Part shown: positions 1-8,735 of the stretch, piece after piece | How positions within the stretch are numbered: the first letter of the stretch is position 1 | How the letters are laid out: each line of letters begins with the position of its first letter | Translations under genes and position numbers: made by a program | Assembly (NCBI GenBank): GCA_964356745.1 | Contig: CAYHIW010000002.1 | Location: forward strand, 1-49,933 | Length of the DNA: 49,933 nt | Direction: 5' to 3' | Source of the DNA: CAYHIW01 sp964356745 | GTDB lineage: Bacteria > Patescibacteriota > Microgenomatia > UBA1406 > GWC2-37-13 | Notes under the pieces: model-generated | What the model was told of the DNA's origin: nothing | The model's input: only the letters and a program-made list of their open reading frames with translations | Database searches by the model: none

Positions 1-63
1 AGATCTTAAATATAAACTTGGGCGCCCTCGCCTATTTCGTTAACTTCACGAGAGATTTTAATA

Positions 64-669
64 TTACGGGGTGGGTGTAGGTGTTTGTGTTGTGGTGGGT
101 GATGGTGTTGTAGTTGTGCTTGCTTCAGTTGTTGGTGTGGGAGTTGTATCTTCCTCCTCTTCTTCAAATTTTTCGCCACCGGTTGTGACAATGACATCAT
201 ATTCATTTCCATCATCAAGACTGCTCGAGTCAACCTCGACGTTATCAAAATCAGAAGCTAACGCATCCTTTATTTCTTCTGCTATGTCTTGAAAGTTTTC
301 TTTTGCTGAGATGGTGGTTGTCTTGTGGTCGGTATCGTCAGCGTTATCACTTTTAATATTGTCAGATTTAAAACCAGCCTTCTCTAGTGCTTTTGCTGCT
401 GTTCCTGCTTGTCCAGGAGTCCCAGTTCCATTCAATATTTGTATTTTTACGTCCTCCTTTGCGATTTTGGGTTTCTCGGTCGGCGTTGGTGATTGATTTT
501 CTAGTGCTACTTGCTCTTTTTGACTTTCGTTTTGATTTTGCTGATAGAAGAATATTCCTGCAATCGCAATAGCGAGAAAAATTACAACCGCAACAATGGT
601 TTTTTTCTTCCCTGATTTTTGTTGTTGTGGGTATGGTGTTGCCTGTGCTGTATCCATCATGTTACTCAT
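64..669 (-). CDS. Membrane-anchored LytR_C-domain protein
   Basis: A 201-residue surface protein. A short basic, Gln-rich N-terminus (about 1-24) leads into one membrane segment (about 25-43), then a Gln/Pro/Thr linker, then a LytR C-terminal-type domain (about 72-165) that opens with VKIQILNGTGTPGQAG, the typical ILNGTG start of that family. The last 35 residues are an acidic run followed by a Thr/Pro/Ser-rich tail. The LytR_C domain often sits behind an LCP catalytic domain; here it stands alone, so it is more likely a wall-associated accessory protein than an enzyme. The ATG at 669 is followed by further Met codons at residues 4 and 5, so the exact start is slightly uncertain. It lies downstream of the VanW gene on the same strand, separated by a strong hairpin. 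Function beyond the cell surface is inferred. Confidence 0.8.
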   Translation of the reverse strand: MSNMMDTAQATPYPQQQKSGKKKTIVAVVIFLAIAIAGIFFYQQNQNESQKEQVALENQSPTPTEKPKIAKEDVKIQILNGTGTPGQAGTAAKALEKAGFKSDNIKSDNADDTDHKTTTISAKENFQDIAEEIKDALASDFDNVEVDSSSLDDGNEYDVIVTTGGEKFEEEEEDTTPTPTTEASTTTTPSPTTTQTPTPTP

Positions 670-707
670 AAGTTTACTACATATATATCACAATTTTTCT
701 CACTTTC

Positions 708-756
708 AACCCCAACCACTTTTGGACGATCGAGCAAAAGTGGTTGGGGTTCTTTT
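708..756 (+). terminator. Perfect 17-bp hairpin followed by a T-rich run
   Basis: Bases 708-724 and 735-751 are perfect inverted complements (17 bp) around a 10-base loop, and the plus strand continues with CTTTTT. In form this is a rho-independent terminator reading rightward. Both flanking genes are on the minus strand, where the T run would be an A run ahead of the stem, so on that strand it is an intergenic hairpin between the VanW and LytR_C genes rather than a classic terminator. Confidence 0.6.
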
Positions 757-766
757 TGGACCTCAA

Positions 767-804
767 CGAACCTCGTAGGCTACAGTCCCTTTCCCAGGGG
801 TTCG
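767..804. repeat. Small imperfect stem-loop downstream of the VanW gene
   Basis: CGAACC at 767-772 can pair with GGTTCG at 799-804, enclosing a CCCT/AGGG mini-stem at about 787-799. It sits in the 154-bp gap between the VanW stop and the perfect hairpin at 708-751. No known RNA family was recognised. Confidence 0.3.
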
Positions 805-823
805 TATGGCAAAGAAGAGGGTG

Positions 824-2233
824 TTAGTCGGAGGTGCCGACGAGGTAGATTGCTTGCCAAGGTCGGTAACTTGAAAGATATCGAGTGTTAATTACTTCTT
901 TTCCTGCCGAGTCAAATACTTTGTATGTGAACACTGCTTTTCCTCCCCATGCCGGAAAGTCAACCTGTTTGACAACCCCCTTTTTTAATGTTGGATCGTC
1001 TTGACGAAGTTCAGGAAGTGGTGGTTGAACATCATAGAGAGTAACAGGCGAAATCTCAGTACGTCTTCCATCTTTTTTCCCAAATAAATTAAAGGTTAAG
1101 AGATTGTTTTCTTGATCAACAACCGTCTGAATTAATATATGCGATCCCGTATCATTTTTGAGTTTAAAATCAACGGTAGGACCAAACACCGTTGCGTCAA
1201 AACCTGGTTTGGAATCATTTTCATAGTACCCTACCCTATACGCATGAGCTGTACGATCGACGATCGGAAGTCCCGTATTAAGAGCAGCTCTAAAAAGCGT
1301 TGTCGAAACTTGACAAACACCACCTCCGTCACCCAACACTGTTTTTCCGCTTTTAATAATATAAGCCTGTTTATATCCGGTTGCCTGAGTAATATCTCCA
1401 ATAGTGTCATTGAAGGAAAATGTAGCTCCTGGTGGGATAAGTACCCCGTTGAATTTTGAAGCAGCATGAAGAACATTATGTACTCTTTCTGGAATAGAGT
1501 GGCTGTAATCTGACTTCCCAACTCCAATAAGTTCTTCGATCCCAAACTGATTTACTTTGGCTAGAGTAATCTCAGGATTAATAACTTCCTTCTCTAAGAT
1601 AACGGTAAAGCTTGGGTTCTTACTATTTTTTGCCTCAGTAATATTTTTTTGAATTGAGCTTGTCAAAACTTCGCTTTTGATTCGACGGCCTTTTTCTTCC
1701 TGACGAAAACTAACAACCCGATTATTCTCAAATGAGAAGAGAGCGTTTTTGGCGGGTTTGTTATATTTCTTCTCAATAGATCGAACTATCTTGTCGAGAG
1801 CAGAAGTTTCATAAACAACAGTAGTAGTATAAGTAAATTCACGAAGTCCAAAAAGAGTAGAGGCTTGTTCATAAAGACGCCCGACGATATTTTTTGATCT
1901 GCCGATCAGATATGCGTTTTCGATCAAATTTTCTGCGTCAGTTCGAATATTAAGTTGTTGACCTGATACCGTTGCAATATTCTCTTTTTCGAACTGTACC
2001 CTAATTTGGGTATTTTGAATATATTGGTACTTTTTTTCAAATATGAGCTTTGCATCATTCTTTGTCGCACCACCCAGCTCTATATTGTCGATTATTACGT
2101 TGGGATAAATAGCGTTTGAATATTCTTTGTCCTTGTTAAAAATATAGGTAAAAAAGACAAGAATTGATAGAATAAAAAGAATACCGAGCGTTGTTATGAT
2201 GTACGCATATTTAGACGTGTAATTTGCTATCAT
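824..2233 (-). CDS. VanW family protein with membrane anchor
   Basis: A 469-residue protein with a single N-terminal membrane segment (about 12-32). Next comes a region resembling the putative peptidoglycan-binding domain seen in YoaR/VanW proteins (about 45-200), then the VanW domain (about 230-370). The VanW core is clear: PPGATFSFNDTIG, GGGVCQVSTTLFRAAL with its invariant Cys, and TAHAYRVGYY. The C-terminal 70 residues resemble a G5-like beta segment. The biochemical role of VanW domains is not established; they occur in Gram-positive-type and CPR cell-wall proteins, so a wall-linked role is inferred. The ATG at 2231-2233 lies only 7 bp from the divergent ATG of the solute-binding protein gene. 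Confidence 0.88.
   Translation of the reverse strand: MIANYTSKYAYIITTLGILFILSILVFFTYIFNKDKEYSNAIYPNVIIDNIELGGATKNDAKLIFEKKYQYIQNTQIRVQFEKENIATVSGQQLNIRTDAENLIENAYLIGRSKNIVGRLYEQASTLFGLREFTYTTTVVYETSALDKIVRSIEKKYNKPAKNALFSFENNRVVSFRQEEKGRRIKSEVLTSSIQKNITEAKNSKNPSFTVILEKEVINPEITLAKVNQFGIEELIGVGKSDYSHSIPERVHNVLHAASKFNGVLIPPGATFSFNDTIGDITQATGYKQAYIIKSGKTVLGDGGGVCQVSTTLFRAALNTGLPIVDRTAHAYRVGYYENDSKPGFDATVFGPTVDFKLKNDTGSHILIQTVVDQENNLLTFNLFGKKDGRRTEISPVTLYDVQPPLPELRQDDPTLKKGVVKQVDFPAWGGKAVFTYKVFDSAGKEVINTRYLSSYRPWQAIYLVGTSD
2225..2233 (+). promoter_or_regulatory. Extended -10 of the solute-binding protein operon
   Basis: TGCTATCAT ends 7 nt before the ATG at 2241, so transcription should start at or next to the start codon. 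The box overlaps the start codon of the divergent VanW gene. No Shine-Dalgarno sequence is visible. Confidence 0.6.
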
Positions 2234-2240
2234 AATTGTT

Positions 2241-3698
2241 ATGGATCAATCTTCTGTTCCGCAACCTTTGTTCGATGCAAAATCAGCCGGAGCGGTACAG
2301 CCCGAAGAGACGCCGGAGAATTTAACAACTCCAGTTCCACCACCACCTCTTCAAGCAGAGAGTATACCTCCTTTTTCAGGGAACCATTTCTTAACAAGCT
2401 CAAAAGGAAAGTACATATTCATAATAGGAGCGGTTATATTTTTTATCGTTATTCTTATTATAGCGTTTGGATTTTTAAAAGGGTTCGCAAGTGGACCCAA
2501 AAAACCAGTTACCTTAACATATTGGGGATTATGGGAAGACAAAGAAATTTTACAACCCTTATTCGATGAGTATCGTAAGAAAAATCAACACATAACCATA
2601 GACTACGTGAAAATGACCTCAGATAGTTACCGTGAAAAACTTTTGACGCGAAGTAAAGATGGTAAAGGTCCTGATATTTTCAAGTTTCACAACACATGGT
2701 TGCCTGAAATTAAAGACGTTGTGTCCGCTCTACCGTCTTCGGTTATGTCAAAAAGCGACTATGAAAAAACATTTTACCCCATTCATAAAAACGATCTAAA
2801 GATAGGTGATTCATACTACGGTATTCCTTTAAGCATCGACGGGCTTGTTTTAGTTTATAACCAATCCTTATTTGATAATGTTGGTATCACGCAACCACCC
2901 GCAAGTTGGGAGGACGTGCTTGATTATCTAGGAAAACTTACGGTAAAAGATGGAAATGGTCAGTTGATAACTTCAGCAATTGCGCTTGGAACTGCTTCGA
3001 ACGTAGATCACTTTTCGGATATTTTTGGTTTATTTCTTCTGCAAAACGGAGCGAAGATAACGGATTTAGATCAAGAAATAGCAGCGAGTGCTCTCGAAAG
3101 TTATCGAAAGTTTGCAGAACCAGGAGAACCGTATTGGGATGAGACTATGCCAAGTTCTATTAACGCTTTCATTCAAGAAAAAGTCGCGATGATCATCATA
3201 CCTTCATGGCAGATACCGGTAATTAAAAAAGCTAATCCTGACCTACAGTTAAAGGTTGCAGTTGTCCCCTCGCTTCCCGGTTCAAAACCTCTCTCGGTTG
3301 CTACCTACTGGGTAGATGGCGTCTCAAAATATAGTCAAAATCAAGTTGAAGCGTGGAAATTTCTAACATATCTAAGCGGTCGCGAAAGCGAAACAAAGTT
3401 ATTCGAACTTCAAAGTAAAGTAAGGCTATTTGGCGAGCCTTATTCTCGAGTAGACCTGGGCGATCTGTTACTTAAGAATGAGTATCTTCAACCGGTGATA
3501 AAACAAGCGGATGCATATCGTTCAATACCAACTATAAGTAAAACGTATGATAATGGACTAAATGACGAGATCAATCAATATCTTGAAAATGCTATCAATC
3601 AGACGGTTGCAGGTGTAACCTATGAGCAAGCACTAAAGACAGCCAAAGAAGGTGTAGATCAAGTACTTACCAAATTTGAAATAACTAAAGCACAATGA
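2241..3698 (+). CDS. Membrane-anchored extracellular solute-binding protein (family 1)
   Basis: A 485-residue protein. Residues 1-57 form a Pro-rich cytoplasmic tail, about 58-79 a membrane segment, and the remainder a family 1 sugar-type ABC binding protein: LTYWGLWEDKEILQPLFDEY at the start of the mature domain, GPDIFKFHNTWLPEI, a YYGIPLSIDGLVLVYNQSLF segment and a WKFLTYLSGRE C-terminal element. Typical members are lipoproteins with a lipobox Cys; this one has no lipobox and uses a transmembrane anchor instead. No permease or ATPase gene is nearby, so it is an orphan receptor within this window. It begins a three-gene plus-strand operon and overlaps the next gene by ATGA. The ligand cannot be told from the sequence. 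Confidence 0.88.
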   Translation: MDQSSVPQPLFDAKSAGAVQPEETPENLTTPVPPPPLQAESIPPFSGNHFLTSSKGKYIFIIGAVIFFIVILIIAFGFLKGFASGPKKPVTLTYWGLWEDKEILQPLFDEYRKKNQHITIDYVKMTSDSYREKLLTRSKDGKGPDIFKFHNTWLPEIKDVVSALPSSVMSKSDYEKTFYPIHKNDLKIGDSYYGIPLSIDGLVLVYNQSLFDNVGITQPPASWEDVLDYLGKLTVKDGNGQLITSAIALGTASNVDHFSDIFGLFLLQNGAKITDLDQEIAASALESYRKFAEPGEPYWDETMPSSINAFIQEKVAMIIIPSWQIPVIKKANPDLQLKVAVVPSLPGSKPLSVATYWVDGVSKYSQNQVEAWKFLTYLSGRESETKLFELQSKVRLFGEPYSRVDLGDLLLKNEYLQPVIKQADAYRSIPTISKTYDNGLNDEINQYLENAINQTVAGVTYEQALKTAKEGVDQVLTKFEITKAQ

Positions 3699-5719
3699 AG
3701 TTCTCAATACCTTTTTTCAAATCCAAAAAAGAAAGCGCATATCTAGGGATCCACTTATCAGATAAAGAAGGACTTCTTTTTTATATAACCCCATTCAACG
3801 GGAGCATGCGTATAACGGAAGAGGAGCGATTTAATTATTCGAATGGATGGGATAATTTGACTGACGATATTGACGAGGTTCTTTTTCGACTTGAGGAGAA
3901 AAGAAAAGCCAAAAGTCCAGACACCGTAATATTTTTTCTTAACTCGCAGTATATCGATCATCATCTTGGTGAAATAAAGAAAACATACACGCTCAAAATT
4001 AAAGAAATAGTTAAAAAACTAGATTTCACCGCGCTTGGATATATTGAATGTAGAGAAGCAGTTGCGGAATATTTAAAAGAAAAAGAGCAAGGGCTTCTCA
4101 ATGGAATCGTTATAGAGTTTGATCATAGTAGTTTTACGGTTTTCACGTATATTAACGGCAAACTTATTTTTTCCGACTCACTGAGTAGAACTGATGACTT
4201 TATCGCAGATATGAATCCTTGTATTGACAGGATAAAACGACTCTCTATTTTACCATCAAAAATGTACATGTATAACGAACGGTATATCGATTCAAGAGCA
4301 AGTAAAATTTTTGAACATCAATGGCAGGGTATAGATTTTCCTCAGCAACCAAAAGTGGAAGTCATAAATGATAAAGAGCTGCACGGATCGTTCTTAAAAG
4401 TTTTTGCAAAGCAAGTTTTGAAAACAACTGAGCGTGAATCTATCCCATTCGTCCCGATCGAAGAGCCAACTCGTGAAGTTTTGGGTTTTGTTTTAGGAAG
4501 TGATGTACCTGAGAGAGATATTTCTCAGACAGAGTCGCACTTTAAATCCAAGAACAAATTGATTGCTTCCAACTTCTTGCCTTCGATTGGAATGTTTATG
4601 TCATCGTTGTTGTCAAAATTACAAAAATTGGCAGCGATAAAAAGAACCCCTTCAATGTATGCAATATTAAGTATCGTAGGAGTTATTCTTATTGGAATTG
4701 GAGTATTTGTAACAGAGAACTCATTTCACAAAGCAGAAGTGACGATATTTTTCCCATCAAAAACAATTACGAAAACAACGTTAGTGCAACCCCTTTTGAA
4801 TGTTGCAACTCAAAGTGCGACATTTAAAGAATCGATAAAAACAACAGGAGTGCGCAATATAGGGGAAAAATCAAAAGGCACGGTTGTCATATATAACAGT
4901 AGTTTGAACGAATCAAAATCATTTGCAAAAGGGACAAAGCTAAGCTCTTCTAACGGACTGGGCTTTATTCTTGAAAGTGACGTTAAGGTTGCTTCTGCGT
5001 CTGGCGATGCAAGTTCGATTACGTCGAGTACTGCAAAGGCACCAATTATAGCGGGAGAGATTGGTCCCGACTACAATCTTTCAGCTGGGTCAAAGTTTAG
5101 CGTAGCAGAAACTTCATCAGCTACTATTATTGCAAAGAATGAAGGAGCTCTTACTGGAGGGACAAAACGTCAAGTACGCGTTGTAGCTAAAGAAGATATA
5201 GATCAATTGCGTAAAGTTATAGTGTCTAAATCCAAAAAAACATCTCTAAAAGATTCTATTCCACAGTTGACTTCGTTAGAAACCGTCAAGGAAAGCGTAT
5301 CTGCCGAGGTCGGTGACGAGGCAGAAAGTGTTGCTTTGACCGCTGAGACTCAACTGACACAATATTCGTTTATTAAAAAAAGCATGATAGCTCTCCTAAC
5401 GGCCAAGCTAAAAGACGATACGCCCAAAGGAATGATTCTGCCATCAGATCAAATACATTACTCTGTTAAAGAAGTAGATTCTGAAAAAGAACCCTATGAG
5501 TTGACGGTTGATGTCAAAGCAAAAGCAGTTAAAGAGTTTAAAAAAGAAGAATTATTAGCTAAGGTGAAGGGGGTAAAGACAGACACATTGACAAAAATAC
5601 TCAAAGAAGAGTATGGGGCAAGTGGTGTAGAATATGTCATAAAGCACCCCATTTCTTTTTTTGAAAATATACTCCCATATTTTATAAAGAACATAAGCTT
5701 GAAAGTAAACTATAACTAA
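3695..5719 (+). CDS. Actin-like (ASKHA) fold plus baseplate-J-like membrane protein
   Basis: A 674-residue protein of three parts. Residues 1 to about 250 look like a degenerate ASKHA/PilM-like fold: AYLGIHLSDKEGLLFYI resembles a phosphate-1 strand pair and GIVIEFDHSSFTVFTYING a phosphate-2 element, but the key Asp and Gly positions are weak, so ATP binding is doubtful. About 320-350 is a membrane segment. About 395-490 matches the baseplate J-like beta domain found in many CPR surface proteins: KGTVVIYNSS, FAKGTKLSSSNGLGF, then an AGEIGPDYNLSAGSKF element. The rest is an alpha/beta extracytoplasmic region. It overlaps the binding-protein gene by 4 bp and is followed after 1 bp by a sortase gene. 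The function is not known; the topology suggests it links a cytoplasmic fold to an exported domain. Confidence 0.75.
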   Translation: MKFSIPFFKSKKESAYLGIHLSDKEGLLFYITPFNGSMRITEEERFNYSNGWDNLTDDIDEVLFRLEEKRKAKSPDTVIFFLNSQYIDHHLGEIKKTYTLKIKEIVKKLDFTALGYIECREAVAEYLKEKEQGLLNGIVIEFDHSSFTVFTYINGKLIFSDSLSRTDDFIADMNPCIDRIKRLSILPSKMYMYNERYIDSRASKIFEHQWQGIDFPQQPKVEVINDKELHGSFLKVFAKQVLKTTERESIPFVPIEEPTREVLGFVLGSDVPERDISQTESHFKSKNKLIASNFLPSIGMFMSSLLSKLQKLAAIKRTPSMYAILSIVGVILIGIGVFVTENSFHKAEVTIFFPSKTITKTTLVQPLLNVATQSATFKESIKTTGVRNIGEKSKGTVVIYNSSLNESKSFAKGTKLSSSNGLGFILESDVKVASASGDASSITSSTAKAPIIAGEIGPDYNLSAGSKFSVAETSSATIIAKNEGALTGGTKRQVRVVAKEDIDQLRKVIVSKSKKTSLKDSIPQLTSLETVKESVSAEVGDEAESVALTAETQLTQYSFIKKSMIALLTAKLKDDTPKGMILPSDQIHYSVKEVDSEKEPYELTVDVKAKAVKEFKKEELLAKVKGVKTDTLTKILKEEYGASGVEYVIKHPISFFENILPYFIKNISLKVNYN

Positions 5720-5720
5720 G

Positions 5721-6431
5721 ATGCCAATTCGCACATATAAAAAAGAACGTAACACTGCGCATAAGAAAATTGCCAACTCACTTTCGTACATCACATTGAT
5801 CGGTGGAGCGCTTCTTTTATTTTGGGCATTCTATCCAATAGTGTCATTCGAAATTTATTCAAAGGTTTTTTTGCAAAGAAAAATAAGCTCCTCACTACTT
5901 AATCAAACTGATTCTCCTTCTGTTTACTCAAATAATTTGAGAGATTTTACTCAAGCAAGTTTGTGGTTTCCTGCAAAACCCCAAGCGCTTAAATCCAAAC
6001 CGAGCATTAAAGAATATTCAGTTGCCATTCCGAAATTAAATATTGATGAAGCACAAGTTCTCGTCGGGGGAGACGATCTCTCAAAAAGCTTAATACATTA
6101 CTTGCCAGAAACAATGCCAGGTGAAAATGGAAACGTTATCATTTTTGGTCATTCAACTCTTCCACAGTTATATAACGTCAACAACTATAAAACAATATTC
6201 ACTTATCTGCCATCTCTTGAAAAAGGAGACTCAATACAAGTAAAGGTAGGAGAGACAGTGTATGAGTATGCTGTTACCGATATGTTTGTGGTTAAGCCCG
6301 ACCAGGTCTCTGTTCTTGAGCAAAAAAAGGACGGATCATATCTCACTCTCATTACCTGTGTTCCTCCCGGAACATACTGGAATCGGTTGGTTGTTAAGGC
6401 TAAATTGACTCAAACACCCATAGCTCTCTAA
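5721..6431 (+). CDS. Sortase (class D/E-like)
   Basis: A 236-residue sortase. It has an N-terminal membrane anchor (about 26-48) and a sortase beta-barrel (about 95-236). The catalytic triad is visible: His144 in VIIFGHSTLP, Cys213 in LTLITCVPPGT, and Arg222 in YWNRLVVKA. Sortases cut LPxTG-like tails of exported proteins and attach the protein to the wall or to another protein. A candidate substrate ending in LPISG plus a membrane segment is encoded at 34199-35464. The gene starts 1 bp after the stop of the baseplate-J-like gene and ends the operon, so the preceding proteins may belong to the same surface assembly. Class assignment is tentative because the spacing fits both D and E types. 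Confidence 0.88.
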   Translation: MPIRTYKKERNTAHKKIANSLSYITLIGGALLLFWAFYPIVSFEIYSKVFLQRKISSSLLNQTDSPSVYSNNLRDFTQASLWFPAKPQALKSKPSIKEYSVAIPKLNIDEAQVLVGGDDLSKSLIHYLPETMPGENGNVIIFGHSTLPQLYNVNNYKTIFTYLPSLEKGDSIQVKVGETVYEYAVTDMFVVKPDQVSVLEQKKDGSYLTLITCVPPGTYWNRLVVKAKLTQTPIAL

Positions 6432-6460
6432 TTGTTTTGGTTGTTCTGATGTGCTAAAAT
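6432..6460 (+). promoter_or_regulatory. Promoter of the penicillin-binding protein gene
   Basis: TTGTTT at 6432-6437, a 17-bp spacer, then TAAAAT at 6455-6460 with an upstream TGC extension. The ATG follows 7 nt after the -10 box, which predicts a leaderless transcript. Confidence 0.65.
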
Positions 6461-6467
6461 ACGCTCC

Positions 6468-8735
6468 ATGGGGAAGAGGCTTGTCCGAATAGTCTATTTA
6501 GTGATTTATTACCTTGTCCAAGGCACTATTTACATAGGCGACACGACACGTTTCATACTTTTTCTCCCTCTCCGCTTTCTTAACTTTATTGTTGAGTACT
6601 ATTTTTTAAGATTCGTAAAATTGACTGTTCATAACATCTCGTTTTCCTTTCTTGTGGTTGTGGGTATTGCTACGGCATTTATTCAGTCAGTAAAAATATT
6701 TAGAAAAAAAACATTTGATCAGCTCGATAAAGTTAAGGTTGCTCATGAGAAAAAACAGCAGGTTCAAGTTCCCAAAAAACGAAGAAGGAAAATTCCTTTG
6801 TTTTTAAGATTCAAGTATTATATTTTTGGATTAGTAACAACGTTTGTAGTTGTATCCGTCTATCAATCGTATGTGCTGGTCAGAAGTCTTCCTTCTCCAA
6901 AATCAATTGGCAAGTATAATTATTCACTATCGACTCACATCACAGACAGAAATGGAAGACTGCTTTACGAATTTTATCGTGAGCAAAACAGAACGCCAAT
7001 AAAGGTAGACGAACTTCCTCGTTACGTATACGAAGCCTCTATTGCATTTGAAGATAAGAATTTCTTTAAACATAACGGAATATCATTGTATGGAGGAATC
7101 GTGCGAGCTCTTAAAGAAATGGCAGTGACAAAATCAGTACAGGGTGGATCAACGATTACGCAACAATTGGTAAAGAGCGCTCTTCTTACTCCTGAGAGAA
7201 CTATTGAGCGAAAGATAAAAGAAATTATTCTGGCTCTGTGGACCGAGAGATTGTATACGAAAAGACAGATACTTCAGATGTATCTCAATCAAGTCCCGTA
7301 TGGAGGATCTGCGTATGGAATTGAAGAGGCATCAAGGAGTTATTTTGACAAACATGCAAAAGATTTAACCATTGATGAAGCGGCGCTTCTTGCAGGCTTG
7401 CCTCAGTCGCCTTCGGTTTATTCTCCATTTGTTAATCCAGGTCTTGCCATCAGAAGAAGAAATGAGGTTTTGAAAAAAATGTTCGAGCAAAAATATGTGA
7501 CTAAAAATCAATACGATAACGCGATAAAACGACCCCTGAGCGCCATTACGCCTAAGACACCGATCAAATCGCCTCATTTTGTTTTTTATACGAGAAGCGA
7601 ATTGGAAAAATTATTTGGACTGAGAATGGTTGAAGAAGGTGGATTGAGAGTGAGTACAACGTTGGATGAATCAATACAACTTAAGGCAGAAGAAATACTT
7701 CTGGAAGAGTTGGAGAAAATAAAAGGACTCAATGTAACCAATGGTGGTATTTTAGTCACCAAGCCAGAGACCGGAGAAATTCTGGCAATGGTAGGATCGG
7801 TTGATTACTTCGCGTCACCATCAGGAGCCTTTAACGTTACGACCGCGCAGAGACAACCAGGGTCATCAATAAAACCTTTAATGTACTCTCTTGCTCTTGA
7901 AAAAGATTATACGGCAACGTCGATGATTGACGACAGTCCCGTTGTTTTCCGATCTGAGTGGGGATCATCCTATTCGCCGGTTAATTACGATGGAAGATAT
8001 CATGGAAGAGTTACTCTGAGAAATGCTCTCGCCAACTCTTATAATGTTCCGGCGGTCAAAGTTTTAAATGCGCTTGGTGTACAGAACTTTGTAACACATG
8101 CACGACTCATGGGAATTACAACATGGGAGGATTCTTCTAACTTTGGTTTATCACTTACGCTTGGTGGTGGAGAAGTTACCATGCTCGATATGGCAAAGTC
8201 CTATGGAGTATTTGCTAATAGCGGAAAAAAAGTTAATCCTTCACCATTTCTCAAAATTACCAACGCAAATGAAGAAGTTATTTTCGATCGTCCAAATAAT
8301 GAGCGAAGAGTATTGAATCCTGGAGTTGCCTATATTATGTCCGACATACTTTCTGATAATATAGCTCGTCAGCAGGCGTTTGGACCTCACTCTGCTCTTG
8401 AAATTCCCGGGTACAAAGTTGCGGTCAAGACCGGTACGACTGATAGTAAGAAAGATAACTGGACTATTGGTTACACTCCAGAATTTCTCGTTGCTGTTTG
8501 GGTCGGCAATAATGACAATACCCCTATGAACCCGCAGTTAACTTCGGGTATTACTGGTGCTGCACCAATCTGGAATCGAGTCATGACTCATTTGCTAACT
8601 AACTATAGTAATAAAAATTCTTGGTTTAACAAACCAGATGAAGTTGTTGAGAAGGTTTGTTTTGGAAATAAAAAAGAGTACTTTTTACCAGGAACCGAGA
8701 AAACATTCTGTCCTAGACCTTCACCTTCACCTTAA
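6468..8735 (+). CDS. Bifunctional penicillin-binding protein (class A, PBP1A type)
   Basis: A 755-residue peptidoglycan synthase joining glycosyltransferase family 51 and a transpeptidase. GT51 motifs are in order: IAFEDKNFFKHNGI, GGSTITQQLVKSALL, RKIKEIILALWTE, ILQMYLNQVPYGGSAYG, and DEAALLAGLPQSPSVYSP (about 165-345). The transpeptidase has SxxK at Ser466-Lys469, SYN within ALANSYNVP, and KTGT starting at Lys654. Unusually, the protein starts with about 75 hydrophobic residues that probably form extra membrane segments, followed by a basic loop and the usual anchor at about 118-140. It ends in a Pro/Ser tail. It has its own promoter, and its last 23 bp overlap the convergent serS gene. Confidence 0.95.
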   Translation: MGKRLVRIVYLVIYYLVQGTIYIGDTTRFILFLPLRFLNFIVEYYFLRFVKLTVHNISFSFLVVVGIATAFIQSVKIFRKKTFDQLDKVKVAHEKKQQVQVPKKRRRKIPLFLRFKYYIFGLVTTFVVVSVYQSYVLVRSLPSPKSIGKYNYSLSTHITDRNGRLLYEFYREQNRTPIKVDELPRYVYEASIAFEDKNFFKHNGISLYGGIVRALKEMAVTKSVQGGSTITQQLVKSALLTPERTIERKIKEIILALWTERLYTKRQILQMYLNQVPYGGSAYGIEEASRSYFDKHAKDLTIDEAALLAGLPQSPSVYSPFVNPGLAIRRRNEVLKKMFEQKYVTKNQYDNAIKRPLSAITPKTPIKSPHFVFYTRSELEKLFGLRMVEEGGLRVSTTLDESIQLKAEEILLEELEKIKGLNVTNGGILVTKPETGEILAMVGSVDYFASPSGAFNVTTAQRQPGSSIKPLMYSLALEKDYTATSMIDDSPVVFRSEWGSSYSPVNYDGRYHGRVTLRNALANSYNVPAVKVLNALGVQNFVTHARLMGITTWEDSSNFGLSLTLGGGEVTMLDMAKSYGVFANSGKKVNPSPFLKITNANEEVIFDRPNNERRVLNPGVAYIMSDILSDNIARQQAFGPHSALEIPGYKVAVKTGTTDSKKDNWTIGYTPEFLVAVWVGNNDNTPMNPQLTSGITGAAPIWNRVMTHLLTNYSNKNSWFNKPDEVVEKVCFGNKKEYFLPGTEKTFCPRPSPSP

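Noticed and set aside
1..63. An open minus-strand frame running past the LytR_C stop to position 6, suggesting a frameshifted longer tail
   Set aside because: The extension would read the Thr/Pro tail in a different frame as His/Gln-rich sequence; the annotated frame is better and nothing supports a shift.
619..891. Plus-strand open frame across the hairpin region near 700-860
   Set aside because: It overlaps the LytR_C and VanW genes and the hairpin, has no family features and no start signals.
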